Positions 1 to 7,156 of a stretch of 64,000 nt of DNA are shown here, one piece after another. The stretch is taken from NCBI GenBank assembly GCA_002869065.1, contig PKTR01000002.1:682001-746000 (forward strand), given 5' to 3'. The notes under the pieces were generated by a model. It saw only the letters and a list, made by a program, of their open reading frames with translations. It was not told the origin of the DNA and did not search any database. The stretch is from Hyphomicrobiales bacterium (lineage in GTDB: Bacteria; Pseudomonadota; Alphaproteobacteria; Rhizobiales; Rhodobiaceae). A program made the translations under genes and the position numbers. How positions within the stretch are numbered: the stretch's first letter is position 1; each line of letters begins with the position of its first letter.

Positions 1-1
1 C

Positions 2-436
2 GATCTGACCGATGCCGACAAGAAAGCCGCCTGGGCGGCCTGGGCAGTTATCGCGACCGCCCTGCCCGCCATCATCGAATCCTTCTACGAACACCTGCGG
101 TCGATTGACCAGGATTACCCACTCCACGGCATCGACATGCCGAGATTAAAGGCGCAGCAATTCGCCTATTGGGAGATGATTTTCACCGGCAACCTCGCGG
201 GCGCGGCCGAACTGCAGAACAAGCGCATCGTTGCCAAACACAAGGCGCGCGACATTCCGCTCAGCACCTATCTCGGTAGTTATGGCTGGTTCGGAACCCA
301 CTTCATGCAGGCGGTCACGTCGACGCCGCTGCCTGACGGCGTTTCGGTCGGCGCCGCGATGACGGCGATCCACAAGCTGATCGTACTCGACATGATGACG
401 GCGTCGGACGCCTACGATTCGTTCGCGGTACTTTAA
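2..436 (+). CDS. Globin-sensor (protoglobin-type) single-domain protein, 5' end cut by window
   Basis: The reading frame is open from base 2 and ends at a TAA at 434-436, leaving 144 residues. It starts inside the frame, so the true start lies before the window. The visible part aligns end to end with the complete paralogue at 960-1442, which lacks only about 15 N-terminal residues here. It shows the B-helix FYEHL motif with a Tyr suited to the distal haem pocket. It also has the F-helix stretch VAKHKARDI, whose His would be the proximal haem ligand as in HemAT-type globin sensors. No output domain follows, so this is a stand-alone globin domain. Family knowledge suggests O2 or NO binding; the ligand and partner are not visible. 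Confidence 0.82.
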   Translation, partial: DLTDADKKAAWAAWAVIATALPAIIESFYEHLRSIDQDYPLHGIDMPRLKAQQFAYWEMIFTGNLAGAAELQNKRIVAKHKARDIPLSTYLGSYGWFGTHFMQAVTSTPLPDGVSVGAAMTAIHKLIVLDMMTASDAYDSFAVL

Positions 437-959
437 GGAAAAATCCGAAGGCGAAAGACAGCACCGTGCGGCGCTGCCGAATGAGGTGTGTCCTGCCCCG
501 TTGAAAATGCGTCATCTTTTGTGTCACTGGGCCAGAGATTTTTTATACGAATTTCGGATATATGTCGTGAAATGATCAATAATTCTCAATTTTTTCTCAT
601 TTATACTGCACAGTTTTGGCGTTATTCTCCTATTGCTCTACGGAATAACTGCATTTCTTCCATTGGTTGCAATCTTCATGCATAGAAAATTAAATATTGC
701 ACTCGACGATAAGAAGAAATTGGGGATTCGCGGGGACTTCCTGGCCAACGTGACACGCTTCTTGACCTTTCTTCGGAATAGAACACGAATCAATGCTTGG
801 GCCGAGTGTCCATTACGGACTTATCTCAATTTCAACGCCGAAAATTCTTGCTGGCGCTCGCGAGCGAGCAAGATGCTCGATCACCCTTCGTTTCGCTGCT
901 GAACCCGCGCACATCCGACATCCACCGTTTCACCGAGCAATCAAGAAGAACATGCAGCC
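437..959. other. Intergenic gap with an AT-rich core
   Basis: This 520-base gap separates the two globin paralogues. Bases about 535-800 are clearly richer in A and T than the surrounding genes. One frame is open from 576 to 902 and would encode a hydrophobic segment (ILLLLYGITAFLPLVAIF) followed by a basic tail. It has no ATG before the hydrophobic part (only TTG at 633 or ATT) and no clear ribosome binding site. It could be a remnant or acquired DNA, or simply the promoter region of the downstream globin gene. I do not call a gene here. Confidence 0.4.
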
Positions 960-1442
960 ATGAACGCCACCGCAAGAAACCTGCTGAACCACCATGAAGC
1001 CTTCGTCGACCTGACCGCATCCGACAAGGCCGCGGCAGAGGTGGCGTGGACCATCATCGGCCCGCAATTGCCAAAGGTGATCGACGCGTTCTACGAGCAC
1101 CTTGCGCGCATTCGACAGGATCGCCAGCTGATCGGTATCGATGTCGAAGCGCTGAAGAAGAAACAGTTCGCCTATTGGGAGATGATGTTCGCGGGCAACC
1201 TGAAAGGGGTGTTCGAGGCGCAGAGCAAGCACATCGTCGCCAAGCACAAGGCCCGGGATATCCGCCTCAGTACCTATCTCGGCAGCTATGGCTGGTACGG
1301 CATCCGCTTCATGGCGATGATTGAAGGCGCGGAGATCCCGGAGGGCATGACCGCGAGTTCGATCATGGCCGCCATCCACAAGCTGATCGTGCTCGACATG
1401 ATGGTGGCCTCCGACGCCTACGACAATTTCACCCTGCTTTAG
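960..1442 (+). CDS. Globin-sensor (protoglobin-type) single-domain protein
   Basis: A complete 160-residue protein consisting of one globin-sensor domain. The B-helix reads FYEHLARI with a Tyr in the expected distal position. The F-helix holds VAKHKARDI, with His96 the probable proximal haem ligand. That His is shared with the upstream paralogue, whereas the nearby His of SKH is Arg there. The Y-x-GSYGW motif after the F-helix is also conserved. Length and composition leave no room for a kinase, cyclase or methyl-accepting domain, so any signal would have to pass through a partner protein. The start is the first ATG of the frame and sits after AAGAAGAAC. It forms a tandem pair with the gene at 2-436, and a cytochrome c'-like gene is convergent downstream. 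Confidence 0.88.
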   Translation: MNATARNLLNHHEAFVDLTASDKAAAEVAWTIIGPQLPKVIDAFYEHLARIRQDRQLIGIDVEALKKKQFAYWEMMFAGNLKGVFEAQSKHIVAKHKARDIRLSTYLGSYGWYGIRFMAMIEGAEIPEGMTASSIMAAIHKLIVLDMMVASDAYDNFTLL

Positions 1443-1484
1443 CCGCCCGCTTGCCCGCGGGGGTTTGAGCGACGCGCTTTTGTG

Positions 1485-1961
1485 TTAGTGAATCCGGAAT
1501 GCCGCGTGGCAGGCGACGCAGGTTTCGGTGACCGCGCCGAGCGCGGAGAAAATCGCCTTGCGACCCTCGGCGCTGTTGGCGAGATCGGCATCCTGGACGG
1601 CGACCACGAAGCGGCTGGCGGCGTGATGCATCTCGGTGCCGATGGCCTGCATCCGCTCGGGCATGAAGGGCGCCATGTGCGCCGCGCCATGCGATCCAAG
1701 CGACGACATGCCGAGACGGGCTTCGGCTATCTTGCCGGCCGCAGCCGGATCGTCGTCGGCCAGCGCGGCAAGAATTTCGTTCACCGCAGCCAGGTGATCG
1801 CGCATGTTGCCGAGCATGTGCTCCTGCATCATCGCCGGCAGCTCGACCAGCTCGCGCTCGTCGCCGGCGGCATTCAGTGAAACCGGCGCCAGCGCGGCCA
1901 GAGTGAATGCGGTCAGCGCGAATGCGGCCGACACGCCTGCTGTGATGAGTTTCCTGCGCAT
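1485..1961 (-). CDS. Cytochrome c'-like periplasmic c-type cytochrome
   Basis: A 158-residue exported protein. Residues 1-30 form a signal peptide (MRRKL, then a hydrophobic Ala/Leu core ending near LNAAG). The mature part is helical and ends with a single haem c motif CVACH (Cys148, Cys151, His152) followed by AAFRIH. One CxxCH at the very C-terminus is the hallmark of the four-helix-bundle cytochrome c' family (cytochrome C_2). Members of that family bind NO and some transfer electrons in the periplasm. I chose the internal ATG at 1961 because it begins the signal peptide; the frame continues upstream to 2042 without recognisable sequence. It is convergent with the globin genes, which suggests but does not prove a shared gas-response theme. 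Confidence 0.85.
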   Translation of the reverse strand: MRRKLITAGVSAAFALTAFTLAALAPVSLNAAGDERELVELPAMMQEHMLGNMRDHLAAVNEILAALADDDPAAAGKIAEARLGMSSLGSHGAAHMAPFMPERMQAIGTEMHHAASRFVVAVQDADLANSAEGRKAIFSALGAVTETCVACHAAFRIH

Positions 1962-2087
1962 GATGTCTCCTCCCCTACGGTCGACGCACTCTAGCGAGCC
2001 GATGCGAGGAAGTGCCATCACGCATCGGCATGGCGCAGTCATTTTTTCGCGAGCAGAGGACGGACCGGCACAGCCGGGCGGGCGGTG

Positions 2088-2717
2088 CTATTTGGTGCCG
2101 TACATGCGGTCGCCGGCATCGCCGAGACCGGGCACGATATAGCCCTTCTCGTTGAGGTGATCGTCAATCGCCGCGGTAACGACCGGCACATCCGGATGCG
2201 CCTTTGTAAAGTGCTCGATGCCTTCGGGGGCGGCCAGAAGGCAGAGGAAACGGATATGCGAGGCGCCGCGCTCCTTCAGCTTGTCGATGGCCGCAACGGC
2301 GGAATTGGCGGTTGCCAGCATCGGGTCGACAACAATCACCAGCCGGTCGCCGAGGTCCTCCGGCGCCTTGAAGTAATACTCGACCGGCTCCAGCGTTTCG
2401 TGATCGCGGTAGAGCCCGACATGAGCAACGCGGGCCGACGGCACCAGATCGAGCATGCCTTCGAGCAGGCCGTTGCCGGCGCGCAGGATCGAAGCGAAGA
2501 CGAGCTTCTTGCCGGACAGGACCGGCGCCTTCATCTTCGCCAGCGGGGTCTCGATTTCGATCTCTTCCAGATCGAGCGGGCGGGTGATCTCGTAGCACAG
2601 AAGCAACGATATCTCGCGCAGCAGGCGACGGAAACCGGCGGTCGACGTGGACTTGTCGCGCATGAGGGTGAGTTTGTGCTGTACCAGCGGATGGTCGACG
2701 ACGGTCACGTCCGACAT
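2088..2717 (-). CDS. upp: Uracil phosphoribosyltransferase
   Basis: A 209-residue enzyme, the normal length for Upp, that makes UMP from uracil and PRPP in the cytoplasm. The PRPP-binding loop is present as [11 protein letters not shown], and the C-terminal [11 protein letters not shown] matches the uracil-binding end of the family. The start at 2717 ([10 protein letters not shown]) matches the usual N-terminus; an in-frame ATG at 2768 would add 17 unconserved residues. It lies 105 bp downstream of deoB on the same strand. It probably recovers the uracil released when uridine or deoxyuridine is phosphorolysed by the other genes of this locus. Confidence 0.95.
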   Translation of the reverse strand: MSDVTVVDHPLVQHKLTLMRDKSTSTAGFRRLLREISLLLCYEITRPLDLEEIEIETPLAKMKAPVLSGKKLVFASILRAGNGLLEGMLDLVPSARVAHVGLYRDHETLEPVEYYFKAPEDLGDRLVIVVDPMLATANSAVAAIDKLKERGASHIRFLCLLAAPEGIEHFTKAHPDVPVVTAAIDDHLNEKGYIVPGLGDAGDRMYGTK

Positions 2718-2822
2718 TGGCTTTCCCCGAGATTTGCCTGCCGGCGCGTGAGAGAAGGCGCCCGGCACATCGTCAAACGATAGAAGCTCCGGGACACCGG
2801 GGAAAGGCTCAGGCGTGAGGAC

Positions 2823-4043
2823 TCACAGAAAACTGGTGCCGTGGGAAAGGCTGGGGAGCTTCAGCCAGCCGGCGACCGAGGCGCCGATATCGGCGAAGGT
2901 CTTGCGGGCACCGATATCGCCGGCGCCGAGCATGCGGCCGAAAGCAAGCACCGGCACGTATTCGCGGGTGTGATCGGAGCCCGGCCAGGTCGGGTCGCAG
3001 CCGTGGTCGGCGGTCATGACGACGAGGTCGTCGTCGCGCAGCGCCGCCTCAAGCTCCGGCATGCGCCGGTCGAAGGCCTCAAGCGCCGCAGCGTAGCCCG
3101 CGACATCGCGGCGGTGGCCGTAGAGCATGTCGAAGTCGACGAAGTTGACGAAGACGAGGGCACCGTCGGGCGCGTCGGCAACGGCATCCAGCGTGGCGTC
3201 AAACAGCGCGTCGTTGCCGGCTGCCTTGACCGTGCGGGTAATGCCCTGGTGGGCGAAGATGTCGGCAATCTTGCCAACGGCGATGACGGACCGCCCCGCA
3301 TCCTTGGCAACATCGAGCAGGGTCGGCGCCGGCGGTGGCACCGAAAAATCACGGCGGTTCGCGGTGCGCACGAAGCTTTCCGCGTCCTCGCCGACGAAGG
3401 GCCGCGCGATCACCCGGCCGATGTTTAGCGGATCGACCAGTTCGCGGGCGATCTTGCACAGCGCCATGAGACGTTCGAGCCCGAAGTGGTCTTCATGGGC
3501 CGCGATCTGGAACACGGAGTCGGCCGAGGTGTAGCAGATCGGTTTGCCGGTGCGGATGTGCTCCTCGCCGAGTTCCTTGATGATCTCGGTGCCGGACGCG
3601 TGGCAATTGCCGAGAATGCCCGACAGATCGCCACGGGAAATCAGCGCCTCGGTCAGCGACGCGGGGAAACAGGGGATTTCGTGCGGGAAATAGCCCCAGT
3701 CGAAAAGGACGGGGACGCCGGCCATTTCCCAATGGCCGGACGGCGTGTCCTTGCCGCGCGAGGTTTCCGCCGCAAAACCCCACAGGCCCTGCGGCGCGCC
3801 GTTTGCGGGGATGCCCTTGACGCCCTCGCCGCGGGCGGCAAGAGCGGCGGCGGCAAGGCCGTGGCCGATCAGGTTGGGGATGACGAGGGGGCCTGAGCGC
3901 AGGCCATCGCAGTCGCCATCGCCACGGGCACAGGCTTCGGCGATATGGCCGAAGGTGTCGGCGCCGACGTCGCCGAAGCGATCGGCGTCACCGGCCGCGC
4001 CGATGCCGAAGGAATCGAGTACCAGTATGAAGGCTCGCGCCAT
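2823..4043 (-). CDS. deoB: Phosphopentomutase
   Basis: A 406-residue alkaline-phosphatase-superfamily enzyme that interconverts (deoxy)ribose 1-phosphate and 5-phosphate. The metal site at the start reads VLDSFGIGA. The central [11 protein letters not shown] motif is present, as is the C-terminal metal-binding stretch [21 protein letters not shown]. The protein is full length. It takes the product of DeoA and PunA and supplies DeoC, completing the sugar branch of the nucleoside pathway. It is upstream of upp and probably co-transcribed with it, although 105 bp separate them. Confidence 0.97.
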   Translation of the reverse strand: MARAFILVLDSFGIGAAGDADRFGDVGADTFGHIAEACARGDGDCDGLRSGPLVIPNLIGHGLAAAALAARGEGVKGIPANGAPQGLWGFAAETSRGKDTPSGHWEMAGVPVLFDWGYFPHEIPCFPASLTEALISRGDLSGILGNCHASGTEIIKELGEEHIRTGKPICYTSADSVFQIAAHEDHFGLERLMALCKIARELVDPLNIGRVIARPFVGEDAESFVRTANRRDFSVPPPAPTLLDVAKDAGRSVIAVGKIADIFAHQGITRTVKAAGNDALFDATLDAVADAPDGALVFVNFVDFDMLYGHRRDVAGYAAALEAFDRRMPELEAALRDDDLVVMTADHGCDPTWPGSDHTREYVPVLAFGRMLGAGDIGARKTFADIGASVAGWLKLPSLSHGTSFL

Positions 4044-4192
4044 GGAAAAACCCCGCTTGCCACGGGATTCATCCCGCGACCTCTGTCGGTCATTCCCTCA
4101 ACATATAGGCGTTGGCGGAAACGGAAATAATCCCGCCACGAAAAAACCTCGCCGGTGCCGGGCGGCGCGGCCGCGTGTCCCGCGCTTTTCGT

Positions 4193-4660
4193 TTATCCGG
4201 CCGCCCCGCAGGCAAGGAAGCGGGCGACGACGTAGGCTTCATAGGGAAGGTCCTCGCCCATCAGCGGTTCGAAGCGCTCTTCGCGCCAGGAGAGGATATC
4301 CGTCTCGCCGAGCTGCACGGTCTGCCGGCTGCCGGCATCGCCGAACTTGCCCCAGCCGTATTTCTCGTAGGTCAGCGCGAAGGGATCGCCGCAGGTCAGC
4401 GTCAGCATACCCTTGTTGACCGCCTTTTCGTTGGTCTCGAAATAGATCTTGCGGGCCGTGCCGTCGGCGCTTTCGACCGCCACCGCCCAGGTCGTGTAGG
4501 CCATGCCGAGATATTGCCGGTAGATCGGCACGACCGTCTTGCCGGGCCGAAAGTCGCTCGGCTTTTCCGCCAGAGTCATTTCGGCCCTTGAGTCCGCCGC
4601 GATCGCCATGGACAGACCGGCAACAAGCGCTGCCAGCGCAAACCGAAAAACCGCCTTCAT
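4193..4660 (-). CDS. Exported protein of unknown function
   Basis: A 155-residue protein with a clear signal peptide (MKAVFRFALAALVAGLSMAIA, cleavage near DSRAE). The mature region is rich in Tyr, Trp and charged residues. It has two Cys, in TLTCGDP and in FLACGAAG near the end, which could form a periplasmic disulfide. I do not recognise the family. The start at 4660 is the ATG that opens the signal peptide; the ORF upstream to 4720 reads as noise. It sits between deoB and a lipoprotein gene on the same strand, with about 150 bp gaps on both sides, so it may have its own promoter. Confidence 0.7.
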   Translation of the reverse strand: MKAVFRFALAALVAGLSMAIAADSRAEMTLAEKPSDFRPGKTVVPIYRQYLGMAYTTWAVAVESADGTARKIYFETNEKAVNKGMLTLTCGDPFALTYEKYGWGKFGDAGSRQTVQLGETDILSWREERFEPLMGEDLPYEAYVVARFLACGAAG

Positions 4661-4813
4661 GAAATCCCTCTCCTCGAAATCGCATCCGCACTCAGCGTGC
4701 GAAAAGCCGCCCGCCGCCACTTTGTCCGTGGCGACAAGGCGGGGTCAAGGAAGAGGACCCCGTTCGACCGCCGGAGCCAAACATGTTCCGGGACGCTGGG
4801 GTTATGCCGGCGC

Positions 4814-5593
4814 CTACAGGCGACGCAGTATCGGCACGATCACCGATGCCTTGTTGGTGATCTCACGATCGAGCCTGAAGTCGTAATTGCCGGACGCGTT
4901 CCGGAACACCTTGAGAACGTAATAATTCGCGAGCGCCGGGACGTTCTCCCCCTCGAACTCGACCTTGTCGTAGCCCTTGAGAGTGACGCCGGCGCCGGCG
5001 AGATCGAAGCTGCTCAGAGTCACCTTGCCGTTTGCCACTGCGTTGCGGTTTCCGACGATGCTGCCCTTGTCGGCGCGCAGGGTCTTGCGGACAATGATGT
5101 AGCGCCACGGGGAGCCCGGTTCGGCGGCTTCGTCGAGGAACCAGGTCTGGCGGATATCCTCGTCGCCCGCACTGATCCGCCGATTGATCTCGCGGCCGAA
5201 TTTCGTGAAAGCCTCGTTTATCGAACGGCCGCGAACATTGTTTTCGAGCTTGATAGCCAGATCGCCTTCGAGTTCGGTCTTCAGACCAACCGGGACAGGC
5301 TTGTTGATGTCTGCGGACAAGGAAACACCGCTGAGATTGTTCGCGACGACCGAAGTTCGACTGAAGCCGTCGACCGTGACCGGAAGCTGGAGTCCGGAGA
5401 GAACCTCGGAAAACCCGGTTTCCTTGTTCCAGACGATGATCTGCCCCTCAACGTAACGCGAAGAATTGATATAGCCCTCATCCGTCTTGAGGTGCGAGAT
5501 ATCAACAACATAAGTGCCCGGCCCGCTGGTGTGGTGACACCCAGCCACCAGCGCGGCCACTGCAAACGTGCCGATTGACTTGCCGAATTTCAT
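4814..5593 (-). CDS. Putative lipoprotein of unknown function
   Basis: A 259-residue protein whose N-terminus (MKFGKSIGTFAVAALVAGC) is a lipoprotein signal with lipobox LVAGC, so Cys19 is the likely lipidated residue. The mature part is predicted beta-rich from its alternating hydrophobic pattern. It contains two related-looking stretches on polymer-like beta strands but no motif I can name. It is preceded by GGGGCAG as a ribosome binding site. The gap upstream (5594-5751) is AT-rich and may hold its promoter. It lies inside the deo arm without an obvious link to nucleoside metabolism. Confidence 0.72.
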   Translation of the reverse strand: MKFGKSIGTFAVAALVAGCHHTSGPGTYVVDISHLKTDEGYINSSRYVEGQIIVWNKETGFSEVLSGLQLPVTVDGFSRTSVVANNLSGVSLSADINKPVPVGLKTELEGDLAIKLENNVRGRSINEAFTKFGREINRRISAGDEDIRQTWFLDEAAEPGSPWRYIIVRKTLRADKGSIVGNRNAVANGKVTLSSFDLAGAGVTLKGYDKVEFEGENVPALANYYVLKVFRNASGNYDFRLDREITNKASVIVPILRRL

Positions 5594-5751
5594 CGCTGCC
5601 CCCTATGCTTCTTTTAATTGCAGATTCTATTTATACTCGTTTCAAGCGTACTTCAGGGCAAATGTGAAAATCAACCGGCAACCCCGCTGATTGCCGAGAG
5701 TGGGAAACACGAATTTCCACGGATCAGTTAGCCGTTTAAGCGAACGGAGGC

Positions 5752-7065
5752 TCAGGTGCCGATGCGCTCAATGATGGCGCCGCCAGGCGCCATTTTCTCG
5801 CTGACACTTATGTATGCTGCACGCAGTCGTTTTGCAGCGCGATCGGCATCGCTGTCATTCGCGGCATGAACGACAGCAAGCGGTGCATCGGGGCCAACGG
5901 CCGCGCCGAGCCCGGCGAGCACCGTGAAGCCGACACGGTGGTCGACGGCATCCTGCGGGCGGGTTCGACCGCCGCCGAGTTCGACCACGGCCACGCCGAC
6001 GGCGCGGGTGTCGATCGACGATACGAAGCCGCTTCGCTCGGGGTGGATGGCGCGCACCACAGGCGCTGCAGCGAGATATGCCTGCGGGCGCTCGATGAGA
6101 TCGACGGGCCCGCCAAGCGCCACGACCATCTTCGCGAAACGTTCAGCCGCCGCGCCAGAGGTGAAGGCATCGGCAATACGGCGTTCGCCCGCGGCGGCGT
6201 CTTCGGCAAGACCCGCGGTCGCCAGCAGCTCGCCGCCGAGCGCCACCGTCACCTGCCACAAGCGAAGATCGGCCATTTTGCCGGTGAGGAAGTCGATCGC
6301 GTTGACGATTTCGAGCGCGTTGCCAGCACCCGACGCGAGCGGCTCGTTCATGTCGGTCAACAGCGCGGTCGTCTTCAATCCCGCGCCATTGGCCACCGCG
6401 ACGAGGCTTTTCGCCAGATCGCGGGCGTCGTCGACGCTCGCCATGAAGGCGCCGGAGCCCGCCTTGACGTCGAGCACCAGAGCATCCAGCCCTGCGGCGA
6501 GCTTCTTCGACAGGATCGAGGCGGTGATGAGGTCGATCGATTCGACCGTCGCCGTCACGTCGCGGATGGCGTAGAGCCGGCGGTCGGCAGGAGCGAGATC
6601 CACCGTCTGGCCGATGATCGCGCAGCCGGCCTCCATGAGTGCGGAGCGGAACAGCGCGAGGTCGGGCTGGCTGACATAGCCGGGAATGGAATCGAGCTTG
6701 TCGAGCGTGCCGCCGGTGTGGCCAAGGCCGCGCCCGGAGATCATCGGCACATAGGCACCGCAGGCAGCAAGTGCCGGCGCGAGCATCAGCGAGACATTGT
6801 CGCCGACGCCGCCGGTCGAATGCTTGTCGAGCGCCGGGCCGGGCAGATCCGACCAGTCGAGCACGGTTCCCGAGTCGCGCATGGCGAGCGTCAGCGCGAC
6901 GCGCTCCTCCGTGGTCAGTCCGCGAAAGAACACCGCCATCGCAAAGGCCGCCGCCTGTCCCTCGCTGACGGCGCCGGCGGTGAGGCCTTCGATGAGAAAG
7001 CTGATTTCCTCGGCGCTCAGCACCTCGCCTTCGCGTTTCCTGCGGATGATTTCCTGCGGCAGCAT
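5752..7065 (-). CDS. deoA: Thymidine phosphorylase
   Basis: A 437-residue cytoplasmic enzyme that phosphorolyses thymidine and deoxyuridine to base and deoxyribose 1-phosphate. Its length and sequence are close to the enterobacterial enzyme. The phosphate-binding motif KHSTGGVGD is present, as are the following [16 protein letters not shown] and the [13 protein letters not shown] segment. The start at 7065 ([13 protein letters not shown]) matches the family N-terminus; the ATG at 7095 adds ten unlikely residues. A perfect TATAAT lies 30 bases upstream of this start. It is followed far downstream by deoB and upp on the same strand. Confidence 0.96.
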   Translation of the reverse strand: MLPQEIIRRKREGEVLSAEEISFLIEGLTAGAVSEGQAAAFAMAVFFRGLTTEERVALTLAMRDSGTVLDWSDLPGPALDKHSTGGVGDNVSLMLAPALAACGAYVPMISGRGLGHTGGTLDKLDSIPGYVSQPDLALFRSALMEAGCAIIGQTVDLAPADRRLYAIRDVTATVESIDLITASILSKKLAAGLDALVLDVKAGSGAFMASVDDARDLAKSLVAVANGAGLKTTALLTDMNEPLASGAGNALEIVNAIDFLTGKMADLRLWQVTVALGGELLATAGLAEDAAAGERRIADAFTSGAAAERFAKMVVALGGPVDLIERPQAYLAAAPVVRAIHPERSGFVSSIDTRAVGVAVVELGGGRTRPQDAVDHRVGFTVLAGLGAAVGPDAPLAVVHAANDSDADRAAKRLRAAYISVSEKMAPGGAIIERIGT

Positions 7066-7094
7066 CGGTCGTCCTCGTTCGTCGGCAATAGTCA

Positions 7095-7100
7095 ATTATA
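7095..7100 (-). promoter_or_regulatory. Possible -10 element of deoA
   Basis: Read on the minus strand, these bases are TATAAT, about 30 bases before the deoA start. The position 17 bases further upstream (in the 15-bp repeat) does not match a -35 consensus. If it is used, it may need an activator. Short leader, inference only. Confidence 0.35.
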
Positions 7101-7144
7101 GCAGGCCCCGTTTTAGCAGGCCCCGATTTAGCAGGCTTTGCCCC
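7100..7144. repeat. Three copies of a 15-bp direct repeat between hrpB and deoA
   Basis: The sequence AGCAGGCCCCG recurs with a 15-bp period starting at 7100, 7115 and 7130 (the last copy decays to AGCAGGCTTTG). The array fills the gap between the hrpB stop and the possible deoA -10 element. It could be a regulator-binding array or replication slippage. Confidence 0.6.
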
Positions 7145-7156
7145 GCGCCGTCCGGC

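Noticed and set aside
633-902. A small membrane-protein gene between the globins
   Set aside because: There is no ATG before the hydrophobic segment, no ribosome binding site and the tail is unconserved; reported only as an AT-rich gap.
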